From Streptomyces sp. CB02058 (lineage in GTDB: Bacteria; Actinomycetota; Actinomycetes; Streptomycetales; Streptomycetaceae), in contig NZ_LIPG01000003.1 in assembly GCF_001905505.1 (NCBI RefSeq), positions 682,001-746,000 of the forward strand: DNA of 64,000 bases, given 5' to 3'. Positions 53,703 to 62,405 of this stretch are shown here, one piece after another. Numbering within the stretch: the first letter of the stretch is position 1; every line of letters starts with the position of its first letter. The position numbers were made by a program, and so were the translations under genes. The notes beneath the pieces were generated by a model that saw nothing but the letters and a program-made list of their open reading frames with translations, had not been told where the DNA came from and searched no databases.

Positions 53703-54647
53703 ATGGCTGTAGATCCGGATGCCACTGCTTCTCATCTGCTTTTCCGTCGGGACAAAGTGGCGCCGCAGGACCAGTTCAACTTCATCCTCAAACTTATTGT
53801 CGCGTTAATACTCGGCGCCGCCGCCGTGCTACTCATTCTCTTTACGGGGTGGCCGGGGCAGACCGTAGGAATTATTCTGCTGGCTGCTGTCTACGTTCAT
53901 ATGGTGGAACTCCAGCACCAGTGTCTTCATCATTCTGCTTTCAGATCGGCGCGTCCGCACCGCCCCGTAGGTTTCCTTCTCGGTCTGCCGATGCTGGTTT
54001 CCTACAGCCATTACCGTGTGCTTCATCTCCAGCATCACCGTTTCCTGGGAACCGCCCAGGACACCGAATTCTTCGGGTTCGACACCCGTCAGCCCCTCAC
54101 CTGGGGCGTGCTGTTCCGCGAGTCGTTCAACTACGGGCGGCTGCTCTCACCGCTCGCCACCATCGGCCGCTGCTGGGCCGGCCGCTGGGAGTACACCGCC
54201 GGGCAGATCTCCCGGCGGCGCCGGGCCGACGTGATCAACGAGTACCGGGCCCTCGCCGTGCCGGTCGTGGCCGCTCTCGCGGTGACGATCATGGGTCATG
54301 GAGAACTGGTGCTGAAGTTGTGGCTGCTCCCCCTGGTGATCGCGGTACCCATGCACTTCTGGCTGGAGCTGCCCGAACACATCCTGTGCGATAACGACAG
54401 CACGGACGTTTTGCGGAACACGCGCACGATCACCGGAAGTTGGCTCAGCCGCTGGTTCACCAATGGCAATAATCTTCACGTGGAGCACCACGCCGCGATG
54501 ATGGTGCCGATCAACCGGCTCCCGGAGCGTCACGCCGTCGCCAGGGAGCTCGCACTTCATGTAGAGCGCAGCTATCCGGCGTTCTTTCTGGCCGTCGGGC
54601 GCGAGGTGCGTCGCAATGCGCTGAAGAAGCGCCACGAGCGTAGTTGA
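53703..54647 (+). CDS. Membrane fatty acid desaturase/hydroxylase-like protein
   Basis: Di-iron membrane enzyme, 314 residues, ATG 53703 with GAGGGGGT upstream. Three histidine boxes: HQCLHH (72-77), HLQHH (108-112) and HVEHH near residue 270, with membrane segments around 28-68 and 88-104 and later. It may desaturate or hydroxylate an acyl chain or a carrier-bound amino acid, since a free carrier protein precedes it. The first third of the gene is clearly lower in GC than its neighbours and contains a TTA codon. Confidence 0.85.
   Translation: MAVDPDATASHLLFRRDKVAPQDQFNFILKLIVALILGAAAVLLILFTGWPGQTVGIILLAAVYVHMVELQHQCLHHSAFRSARPHRPVGFLLGLPMLVSYSHYRVLHLQHHRFLGTAQDTEFFGFDTRQPLTWGVLFRESFNYGRLLSPLATIGRCWAGRWEYTAGQISRRRRADVINEYRALAVPVVAALAVTIMGHGELVLKLWLLPLVIAVPMHFWLELPEHILCDNDSTDVLRNTRTITGSWLSRWFTNGNNLHVEHHAAMMVPINRLPERHAVARELALHVERSYPAFFLAVGREVRRNALKKRHERS
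53805..53807 (+). promoter_or_regulatory. TTA codon (Leu35) in the desaturase gene
   Basis: In-frame TTA, read in Streptomyces only by the bldA tRNA, which appears late in growth. It would make desaturase synthesis, and possibly the whole product, dependent on developmental stage. It lies in the low-GC first third of the gene. A full TTA scan of the window was not made. Confidence 0.8.
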
Positions 54648-54660
54648 GGTGCCCCCCATC

Positions 54661-56037
54661 ATGGCCAGTAACCGTGTGCCACTGTCCGTCACCCAAGAGC
54701 AACTGTGGATACTCGACCGCCTCGCGCCGGACAGCCCTTTCTACAACACCGTCGTCATGGGCCGGCTGGACGGAGCGCTCGATCCCGAAGCGCTGAATGC
54801 CGCCTTCCGCGGCGTCATGGCCCGTCAGGAGATGCTGCGTTCCTCGGTGGGCGACTCGGGCGGTGAGCCGTTCCAGGAGATACACGCCGAGGTCGGGCTG
54901 CCGCTCGAACGGACGGACCTCACGGACCTCGACCCGGACGAGCGTCAGGCCGAGGCCGACCGCATCGTCGACGCCGAGGTGCACCGGCCGTTCGACCTGA
55001 CGAGCCCTCCGCTCTTCCGGCTCCAGCTGATCAGGCTCGCCGACCAGGAGCACCTGCTGCTCCTGGTCGTGCACCACATCGTCTGCGACGGCTGGTCGGT
55101 GCAGGTGATGTTCCAGGAGGTCGGTGACCTCTACAGCGGCTTCGTCGCCGAGCAGCCGGTGGAACTCCCGCCACTTCGCGCCCAGTTCGCCCAGTACGCA
55201 CAGGAGCAGCGCCGCCAGCTGGCCGGACCCCGGCGCGACGCGCTCGTGTCGTACTGGAAGAGGCAACTGGCGGGCGCCCCCGGCACCTTGGAGCTGCGCA
55301 CCGACCGGCCGCGCCCCGCGGAGGCGTCCTACCGGGGGGACCGTCATCTCTTCCCCGTGCCGGACGAGCTGTACGAGAAACTGAAGGAGTTCAGCAGGAA
55401 GTCCCGGGCCAGTCTCTTCATGACCTGCCTGGCCGGCTTCGACGTGCTCCTCGCCCGCGCCTCGGGGCAGTACGACATCCTCGTCGGCACCCCCGTCGGC
55501 AACCGCGACCGGGCCGAATGGGGCCCCGTGGTCGGCTACTTCGCCGACACGCTCGTGATGCGGGCCCGGCTCGAGGACGATCCGACCTTCCAGGAGCTGC
55601 TGAACCGGGTGCGGACCACCACCCTCCAGGGGTTCGTCCACCGCGGACTTCCGTTCAGGTCCCTGGTCGAGGAGCTGACCCCGGAGCGCCGGCCCGACCG
55701 CAACCCGTTCTTCCAGGTGATGTTCATCCTGCAGAACATCCCGCCGCGCCCCCGGCAGACCGAGCTTCCGGGCTTGACGATGACCCGACTCGACGACGTG
55801 CGGAAGACCTCCATCTTCGATCTGCGGCTCGACCTGTTCGAGTTCGGCGGGGCTCTGCACGCACAACTGGAGTACAGCACCGACCTGTTCGACCGGTCCA
55901 CGGCCGAACGCCTCGCCGATCAGTACGTGCAACTGCTGGCCGACGTCTGCGCCCACCCGGACCGCCGGGTGTCGGCCCTGTCGCTCGCCGCGGCGGGTTC
56001 GGCAGCGGGCTTCAACGACGACCTGGAAGGGGCCTGA
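54661..56037 (+). CDS. Free-standing condensation-domain protein
   Basis: 458 residues, one NRPS condensation domain only. ATG 54661 is preferred to GTG 54649, which touches the likely Shine-Dalgarno. LSVTQEQLWILDRLAPDSPFYN (C1-like), catalytic HHIVCDG (138-144) and GTPVGNRDRAEWGPVVGYFADTLVMR are intact. It probably joins a carrier-bound donor (possibly on the free carrier protein) to an acceptor on the A-PCP protein. Followed after two bases by asnB. Confidence 0.93.
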   Translation: MASNRVPLSVTQEQLWILDRLAPDSPFYNTVVMGRLDGALDPEALNAAFRGVMARQEMLRSSVGDSGGEPFQEIHAEVGLPLERTDLTDLDPDERQAEADRIVDAEVHRPFDLTSPPLFRLQLIRLADQEHLLLLVVHHIVCDGWSVQVMFQEVGDLYSGFVAEQPVELPPLRAQFAQYAQEQRRQLAGPRRDALVSYWKRQLAGAPGTLELRTDRPRPAEASYRGDRHLFPVPDELYEKLKEFSRKSRASLFMTCLAGFDVLLARASGQYDILVGTPVGNRDRAEWGPVVGYFADTLVMRARLEDDPTFQELLNRVRTTTLQGFVHRGLPFRSLVEELTPERRPDRNPFFQVMFILQNIPPRPRQTELPGLTMTRLDDVRKTSIFDLRLDLFEFGGALHAQLEYSTDLFDRSTAERLADQYVQLLADVCAHPDRRVSALSLAAAGSAAGFNDDLEGA

Positions 56038-56039
56038 CC

Positions 56040-57911
56040 ATGTGCGGCCTCACTGGATACGTCTCCGTGCCGGGCGCCCCCGCGACCGAGGAGCGCCATC
56101 TCGACGCGATGACCGCGACCCTGGTCCACCGGGGACCCGACTCGGGCGGCCGGTTCGTGGACGAGGGCGTGGGCATCGGCTTCCGCCGGCTGTCCATCAT
56201 CGACCTGGCAGGCGGTGACCAGCCGATCTACAACGAGGACGGCTCGGTCGTCCTCGCCTGCAACGGCGAGATCTTCAACTACCGCGAGCTGCGCGCCGAA
56301 CTCGTCGCCAAGGGCCACACGTTCCGCACGGAGTGCGATGTCGAGGTCCTCGTGCACCTCTACGAGGAGGAGGGCACCGGCTTCCTCGACCGCATCAACG
56401 GGCAGTTCGCCTTCGCGATCTACGACCGGCGCAGGCGGCGGCTCTTCCTCGCCCGCGACCACGCCGGCATCCTGCCGATGTACTACGCGCGTACACCCAC
56501 GGCCTTCGTCTTCGGCTCGGAGATCAAGGCGGTCCTCGAGCACCCGGCCGTCGAACGCGCCGTCGATCTCACCGGTCTCGACCAAGTGCTGACCTTCCCC
56601 GGACTGGTGAGCCCCCGGACCATGTTCCGCGGCGTGCGGAGCCTGGAGAACGGCCACTACCTGACCGTCGAGGACGGCGTCGTACGCGATGTCACCTACT
56701 GGGACCTGGACTTCCCCGTGGAGGGCGAGGAGCCGCCCGCGCGCTCGGAGGGGAGCTACGTCGAGGAGCTGCGGGCCCTGCTGGACCAGTCCGTGGCCCG
56801 CCGGCTGCGGGCCGACGTGCCCGTCGGCTACTACCTCAGCGGCGGCCTCGACTCGTCCCTGATCGCGGCGCTGGTCCACGCGCAGCGGCCGGCGGCCCGG
56901 CCCCACTCCTTCTCCATCTCGTTCGGCCAGGCCGGTATCGACGAGTCGGGCTATCAGCGGCTCATGGCCCGGCAGGTCTCCTCCGTCCACCACGAGACCG
57001 AGTTCGACCCCGCCGACGCGGAGGCCGAGCTGTCCCGCATGGTGCGCCACGCGGAGTGCCCGGTGAAGGAGACGTACAACACCTGCTCCCTCGCGCTGTC
57101 GGCGTCGGCCCGGCGCTCGGGCACGCGGGTGATCCTCACCGGCGAGGGCGCCGACGAACTCTTCGGCGGATACCTCGGCTACCGCTTCGACCGGGCCGGG
57201 AACCGTGCCGCGAACCGCGCGGGCGACCTGGAGACCCAGCTGGAGGACGAGGTCCGCCGGCAGCTCTGGGGCGATCCGGGGATCTTCTACGAGCGCGACT
57301 ACCACGCCTGGCGCGAGGCCAAGCTCGATCTGTTCTCGGACGAGCTGGCCGACGCGCACGCGGACTTCGACACGCTGGCGGCTCCGCTGGTCGACCCCGA
57401 GCGACTGCGCGGCCGCAGCCCTCTCCACCAGCGCTCCTACCTCGACTTCAAGCTCCGGCTCAGCGACCACCTGCTCTCCGACCACGGGGACCGGATGGCG
57501 CTCGCCAACTCGATCGAGGCCCGGTACCCCTTCCTCGACATCGACGTGGTGCGCTTCGCGGCGAGGCTTCCCGCGCGGTTCAAGGTCACGGAGAAGACCG
57601 AGAAGTACGTGCTCAAAGAGGTCGCGAAGGGCCTCGTCCCGGACGAGATCGTGCGCCGGGAGAAGTTCGGGTTCCGCGCTCCGGGCAGTCCCGAGCTGCT
57701 GCGCCGCAACGCCGAGTGGGTGCAGGACATGCTGTCGCCCGCCCGGATCAAGCGGCAGGGCTACTTCAACCCGGCGGTCGTGGAGCGCCTCGCCGAGCAG
57801 TACCGCCGGCCCGGTTACGAAGTCCACCCGCATCTCGGCGACGACCTGCTGCTCGTCGTGCTCACCTTCGGCCTGTTGCTCGACCTTTTCGATCTGCCCG
57901 ACCACGCATGA
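56040..57911 (+). CDS. asnB: Asparagine synthetase B-type amidotransferase
   Basis: 623 residues, ATG 56040. N-terminal class II glutaminase begins MCGLTGY with nucleophile Cys2, followed by VHRGPDS and CNGEIFNYREL. The synthetase half has PP-loop YYLSGGLDSSLIAALV and LTGEGADELFGGYLGYRF. Amidates a carboxylate with ATP and Gln-derived ammonia. In this cluster it may make Asn, amidate the peptide, or provide ammonia to the chimeric PP-loop protein downstream. The full glutaminase rules out a beta-lactam synthetase. Confidence 0.93.
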   Translation: MCGLTGYVSVPGAPATEERHLDAMTATLVHRGPDSGGRFVDEGVGIGFRRLSIIDLAGGDQPIYNEDGSVVLACNGEIFNYRELRAELVAKGHTFRTECDVEVLVHLYEEEGTGFLDRINGQFAFAIYDRRRRRLFLARDHAGILPMYYARTPTAFVFGSEIKAVLEHPAVERAVDLTGLDQVLTFPGLVSPRTMFRGVRSLENGHYLTVEDGVVRDVTYWDLDFPVEGEEPPARSEGSYVEELRALLDQSVARRLRADVPVGYYLSGGLDSSLIAALVHAQRPAARPHSFSISFGQAGIDESGYQRLMARQVSSVHHETEFDPADAEAELSRMVRHAECPVKETYNTCSLALSASARRSGTRVILTGEGADELFGGYLGYRFDRAGNRAANRAGDLETQLEDEVRRQLWGDPGIFYERDYHAWREAKLDLFSDELADAHADFDTLAAPLVDPERLRGRSPLHQRSYLDFKLRLSDHLLSDHGDRMALANSIEARYPFLDIDVVRFAARLPARFKVTEKTEKYVLKEVAKGLVPDEIVRREKFGFRAPGSPELLRRNAEWVQDMLSPARIKRQGYFNPAVVERLAEQYRRPGYEVHPHLGDDLLLVVLTFGLLLDLFDLPDHA

Positions 57912-57955
57912 ACCGCAGGAACGGCACGAGCCGTTCCAGTCAGGGAGGAAGCACG

Positions 57956-59845
57956 ATGGCGTTCGAACCCATTCAGTCACTCGTCCGCGCGGCGGCGGAG
58001 CGGTTCGCGACACGGGTGGCCATCGAATGTCCCCAGGGTGACCTCACCTATGGAGAGCTCGAGGCCCGGTCCGACCAGGTGGCCGCCGACCTGAGAGCGG
58101 CCGGTGCCGGACCGAGCTGCATCGTCCCCGTGCTGGCGGACGACCGTCGGGAGCTGGTCGCCGCCCTGCTCGGCGTCCTGAAGATCGGCGGAGTCTTCGT
58201 ACCCCTCGATCTCTCCGCCCCCGCACTCCGCCTGCGCTCCATGCTCGCCACGACGGCGGCCGAGTGGATGGTCGTCGGTGCCGGGGTCCGCGAACGGGCC
58301 GGGCAGCTCGCCGACGAGGCGCTGCCCGCGGCCCGCCGCCTGGAGGTCGATCTGAGCCTCCCCGCCGTCGGCGGGAAGCCGGACGAGGACTACGTACCGC
58401 ACGGCGACGACGCCGCCTACATCTTCTTCACCTCCGGCTCCACCGGTGAACCGAAGGCCATCGTCGGCCGGCTGAAGAGCCTCGACCACTACATCACGTG
58501 GGAGAGGGACCTCCTCGGCACCGACTCGGGATGGCGCGTCAGCCAGCTCGCGTCACCGGCGTTCGACGCGATGCTGCGCGATGTCTTCGTGCCGCTGGTC
58601 TCCGGCGGCACCGTCTGTGTGCCGCCCGCCGGCATCACCCTGGACGGGGCGGCGCTGACCCGGTGGATCGACGAACAGCGCATCGAGCTGGTGCACTGCG
58701 TCCCCTCGGTGTTCCGGGGGATCGCGGCGGCGGTGGCCTCCGACCCGACGACCGGGCTGGCCGCGCTGCGCTGCGTCGCGACGGCGGGCGAGCCGCTCTC
58801 CCCGGCGGACGCGGCGCTCTGGTTCGACCGGTTCGACGGGCGCGTCCCGTTGCTGAACCTGTACGGACCGTCCGAGACGACCATGACCAAGACCTTCCAC
58901 TTCGTCACCCGGCAGGACACCACGCGCGCGTCCGTGCCGGTGGGGAAGGCCATGGACGGGGCCCGCGTCGTGGTCCTCGACGGGCGTGGCAAGCCGTGCC
59001 CGGAGGGCATCATCGGCGAGGTCTACATCCGCACGCCGTACCTGTCGCTGGGGTACTACCAGCAGCCCGACGCCACACTGCGGGCGTTCGTGCCCAACCC
59101 GCTCGGCTCCGACCCGGACGACATCGTCTACCGGACGGGGGACTACGGGCGCACCCTCCCGGACGGATCGCTGGAGTTCGCCGGCCGGCGCGACAACCAG
59201 GTCAAGATCGGCGGGGTGCGCGTAGAGCTCGGCGAGGTCGAGAGCGTACTGCGGTCCCACCCCGCGGTCCGCGAGGCGGCCGTCGTCGTCGCCGACGCGG
59301 GAGGCGAACTCCCGTACCTGTGCGCCTTCGTGGAGCTCGAGCGGGAGATCGAGCCGGACGAGGTCCGCGGGCATCTCGCACCCCGGCTCGCCGACTCCGT
59401 GATCCCGCAGGTCTTCGTGCCCGTCGAGGCCATGCCCCGGACCATCAGCGGCAAGATCGACCGCCGCGCCCTGCCGGCGCCGGTGCTCACCCAGGCCAGG
59501 TCGGCGCGCGAGTACGTGGCCCCCAGCACCTCCACGCAGGAGGCCCTGACCAGGATCTGGGCGGAACTGCTGCCCGTCGAGAAGATCGGCATCCGGCACG
59601 AGTTCTTCGAGGTGGGCGGGCACTCCCTGCTGGTCATGAGGCTGCTGTCGCGGATCACCGAGGAGTTCGGCGTCGAGGTCCGGCTCCAGGAGTTCATCGG
59701 CGCACCGACCATCGAGGCGCTCGCCGACCGGGTCGAGACCGCCATCCTCGCCGACAGCGCGGAGTTCGACGACCTGCTCGAATCGGTCGCGGATCTGGAC
59801 GAAGAAGAGGCCGAGCGGCTGCTCGCCCAGGGAGAGGGCAACTGA
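57956..59845 (+). CDS. NRPS adenylation-carrier protein (A-PCP)
   Basis: 629 residues, ATG 57956 after AGGGAGGAAG. Complete adenylation domain: A3 YIFFTSGSTGEPKAI, LNLYGPSETT, YRTGDYGR, and A10 ISGKIDRRALP with catalytic Lys. Carrier domain FFEVGGHSLLVMRL (Ser) at about 550-600, then an acidic tail. Specificity residues aligned by eye to GrsA give D-A-R-H-A-A-L-M-T-K: aspartate at 235 shows an alpha-amino acid is likely, and arginine at 239 suggests an acidic or polar side chain. No confident substrate. Confidence 0.93.
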   Translation: MAFEPIQSLVRAAAERFATRVAIECPQGDLTYGELEARSDQVAADLRAAGAGPSCIVPVLADDRRELVAALLGVLKIGGVFVPLDLSAPALRLRSMLATTAAEWMVVGAGVRERAGQLADEALPAARRLEVDLSLPAVGGKPDEDYVPHGDDAAYIFFTSGSTGEPKAIVGRLKSLDHYITWERDLLGTDSGWRVSQLASPAFDAMLRDVFVPLVSGGTVCVPPAGITLDGAALTRWIDEQRIELVHCVPSVFRGIAAAVASDPTTGLAALRCVATAGEPLSPADAALWFDRFDGRVPLLNLYGPSETTMTKTFHFVTRQDTTRASVPVGKAMDGARVVVLDGRGKPCPEGIIGEVYIRTPYLSLGYYQQPDATLRAFVPNPLGSDPDDIVYRTGDYGRTLPDGSLEFAGRRDNQVKIGGVRVELGEVESVLRSHPAVREAAVVVADAGGELPYLCAFVELEREIEPDEVRGHLAPRLADSVIPQVFVPVEAMPRTISGKIDRRALPAPVLTQARSAREYVAPSTSTQEALTRIWAELLPVEKIGIRHEFFEVGGHSLLVMRLLSRITEEFGVEVRLQEFIGAPTIEALADRVETAILADSAEFDDLLESVADLDEEEAERLLAQGEGN

Positions 59846-59846
59846 C

Positions 59847-62405
59847 ATGGACGCCATAGGCCCCTCGGCCGATCAGGCCCGCGTCATCGAACGCGACGTC
59901 GAGACCGCCGTGCTCAGGCTCGACGCGGTCACCGACTGCGCGGTCGTCCTCCAGGGACAGCGCGAGGACGACGCCCCGCCCGCCGTCTGCGCCCGCTGCG
60001 GCATGGACGAGAACTACCCGGGCATCACGCTGGACGGCGCGGGGGTGTGCAGCCTCTGCACGCTCTACGCCGAGCACGGCGACGACGTCCACGCCTACTT
60101 CGGACGGGGTGTCGACGGTCTCGAGGACCATCTGCGGACACGTGCCGCGGCCGCCCCCGACGCCCCGTTCGACTGTCTGCTCCTCTACAGCGGCGGCAAG
60201 GACAGCACCTATGTGCTGTACAAGCTCGTCGCCATGGGGCTGCGGGTGATGACGTTCACCTTCGACAACGGGTTCATCTCGCGGACCGCGCTGGACAACG
60301 TCGACCGCATCACGGGCGCCCTCGGCATCGAGCACGTGACCGCGACCCGCGCGGACCAGAAGAAGATCTTCGTGGAGAGCCTGACGCAGCACAAGAGCGT
60401 CTGCAACGGCTGCTTCCGCTCGCTCCTCGACCTCAGCAACCAGCTGGCGCAGGAGCGCGGGATCCCCAGCATCGTCACGGGCCTCTCGCGCGGCCAGATC
60501 ATCGACGAGCGGCTCCAGTGGTTCTACCAGCAGGGCCAGTTCGACCCGGTGGAGATCGAGCGGCAGCTCGCCGTCGGCCGGCAGGTCTACCACCGCAACG
60601 AGGACGCCGCGGGGCTCGACGCCGTCGAGGTCGTCGACTACTACCGCTACTCCGACGTGACCAAGGACGAGATCCGGTCCTTCCTGAACAGCGGCGACAC
60701 CCTGTGGTCCGAGCCCCGCGACACCGGCTTCTGCAGCTCGAACTGCCTGATCAACGACGTCGGTGTCTACGTCCACAAGATCGAGCGCGGCTTCCACAAC
60801 TACGAGGCGCCGACCCGCTGGGAGGTCAGGCTCGGCCATCTCGCGCGGGCGGAGGCCGACGCGGAGCTGCGTACCCCGGTGAACATCCCCCGGGTCAAGT
60901 CGATGCTCGCCAGGATCGGCTACAACGACCCCGGCGCGCGTGAGCAGCTGGGGAAGCGGCTCGCGGTGTACTACGTGCCCCGCGAGGCCGCGGCGAACGG
61001 GGACACCGCCCGGGCGCGCGAGGAGCTGCGCGCCGCGCTGAACAGCACCCTCCCCGACTTCCTCGTGCCGGAGCACTGGATTCCACTGGACCGGATACCC
61101 CGGTCCGGTGCCTCGGTGGAGCGGCGCCTGCTGCCCAGCCCCGCCGCGAAGGCGGAGTCCCGCTTCGAGTGGCGCACCTCGCAGGAGGACGGCGAGGCGG
61201 GCGAGGCGGCGGATGCCGCCCCGCTGACCACGGCGCAAGGGCTCGCGCTGAACGGCCGTACGGCACAGGCCGACGGTGGACGGGCCCTGCTGCTCGAGCT
61301 CGGAGCCGGGACGGACGCGGTGACGGTCCGCAAGGCCGTCCTGCGGCTCATCCTCCACCACGAGGCGCTGCGCCTCAGGTTCACCCAGGACGAATCCGGC
61401 GCATGGCGCCAGGAGGTCGGCGGGCTGGCCGGCTCGGTGCCGGTGGCCCGGCTCGACCTGTCGGGCCAGGACCCGGCGAAGGAGGCCGCCGTCGTCCGCA
61501 GGGTCACCGAGCGGCTGCGCACCCGGCTGGACCCGGCCGCCGGATCACCGGTCCAGGCGGCCCTGCTCGACCGGGGCGACCGGCCGTCCGGGCTGCTGCT
61601 GGTGATCGACGAGTCGGCGGCCGACGGACGCTCCTGGAAGATCCTTCTGGAGGACCTCGCGACGGCCCTGGGCGCCGGCGAGCAGGCACGGCTGCCACAG
61701 GCGCCTTCCTTCACCGAATGGGCGGCATCGGCGTCCCGCCCGGCGGCCGGGGGCGCCCCGCGCACCGTGCCGTCGGACGCCTCCCGGCTGCCGGTGGGTC
61801 CGCGTGGCGGCACCCGGCGGGTGCTCCGTACCGGCTGGGACGCCCCGTCGGCGGCGCCGGGCGAGGTCGCCTCCGCGGTCGCGACGGCGATCGGCGCGTG
61901 GCTGGACGGCGCTCCGCTGGCCCTCGACGTCACCGACCACGCCCCGGACGCGGGCGTGGCGGTACCGGAGCGGCTCGTCGGAGCGCTCGCCACCCCGGCC
62001 ACCGTGCTCCTCGCCCCGGCGGGCGAGGGCTTCGAGGACCTGCGGGCGGGAGAGGCCGCGGCCCAGCTGGCCGAGCGGCTCCCCTGGGAGGAGCCGCAGC
62101 CGGACGGCGCCGACGGCGCCCCGCCCCGGCAGATCCGGCTCAGCCACTTCGGCGACCCGGCCGCCCTGCTGCCTGCCGGCGGACCGTTCACCCTGGCGCC
62201 GTCCGCCGATCCGGCCGCCTTCGCGGTGCCCGGCGCCGGGCCCTACGACCTGGAGCTCGTCGCCTACGTCCACGAGGGCCGCGCCCATCTCGACTGGTGG
62301 TGCGACGAGGTCCTCGCCGACCGGCTGTCCGCCGCCGCGGTGCCCGAGCGCGTCGCGGCGAAGCTGGCGCGCTCGGCCCGCGAAGCACAGGAGGCGGCGG
62401 CGTGA
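59847..62405 (+). CDS. Chimeric protein: split adenylation C-subdomain / PP-loop ATP pyrophosphatase / degenerate epimerization domain
   Basis: 852 residues, one base after the previous stop. Residues 1-38 look like the start of an adenylation C-terminal subdomain (VIERDVETAVLRLDAVTDCAVV). About 45-362 are a PP-loop pyrophosphatase: paired CxxC (48/51, 68/71), LLYSGGKDST (115-121), C186xxC189, C296 and C300. At 368-432 the adenylation subdomain resumes (RLAVYYVP, LPDFLVPEHWIPLDRIP), but the A10 lysine is absent (SGASVERRLLP). About 455-845 match an epimerization domain (LLLVI....SWKILLEDL), with catalytic HHxxxDG changed to DESAADG. PP-loop enzymes of this kind make thioamides (TtuA-type) or amidines/amides (WbpG-type) via adenylation. 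Nothing like this is familiar to me. Confidence 0.85.
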   Translation: MDAIGPSADQARVIERDVETAVLRLDAVTDCAVVLQGQREDDAPPAVCARCGMDENYPGITLDGAGVCSLCTLYAEHGDDVHAYFGRGVDGLEDHLRTRAAAAPDAPFDCLLLYSGGKDSTYVLYKLVAMGLRVMTFTFDNGFISRTALDNVDRITGALGIEHVTATRADQKKIFVESLTQHKSVCNGCFRSLLDLSNQLAQERGIPSIVTGLSRGQIIDERLQWFYQQGQFDPVEIERQLAVGRQVYHRNEDAAGLDAVEVVDYYRYSDVTKDEIRSFLNSGDTLWSEPRDTGFCSSNCLINDVGVYVHKIERGFHNYEAPTRWEVRLGHLARAEADAELRTPVNIPRVKSMLARIGYNDPGAREQLGKRLAVYYVPREAAANGDTARAREELRAALNSTLPDFLVPEHWIPLDRIPRSGASVERRLLPSPAAKAESRFEWRTSQEDGEAGEAADAAPLTTAQGLALNGRTAQADGGRALLLELGAGTDAVTVRKAVLRLILHHEALRLRFTQDESGAWRQEVGGLAGSVPVARLDLSGQDPAKEAAVVRRVTERLRTRLDPAAGSPVQAALLDRGDRPSGLLLVIDESAADGRSWKILLEDLATALGAGEQARLPQAPSFTEWAASASRPAAGGAPRTVPSDASRLPVGPRGGTRRVLRTGWDAPSAAPGEVASAVATAIGAWLDGAPLALDVTDHAPDAGVAVPERLVGALATPATVLLAPAGEGFEDLRAGEAAAQLAERLPWEEPQPDGADGAPPRQIRLSHFGDPAALLPAGGPFTLAPSADPAAFAVPGAGPYDLELVAYVHEGRAHLDWWCDEVLADRLSAAAVPERVAAKLARSAREAQEAAA

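Noticed and set aside
56040-57911. Beta-lactam synthetase instead of asparagine synthetase
   Set aside because: Beta-lactam synthetases have lost the glutaminase nucleophile; here Cys2 and all glutaminase motifs are intact.
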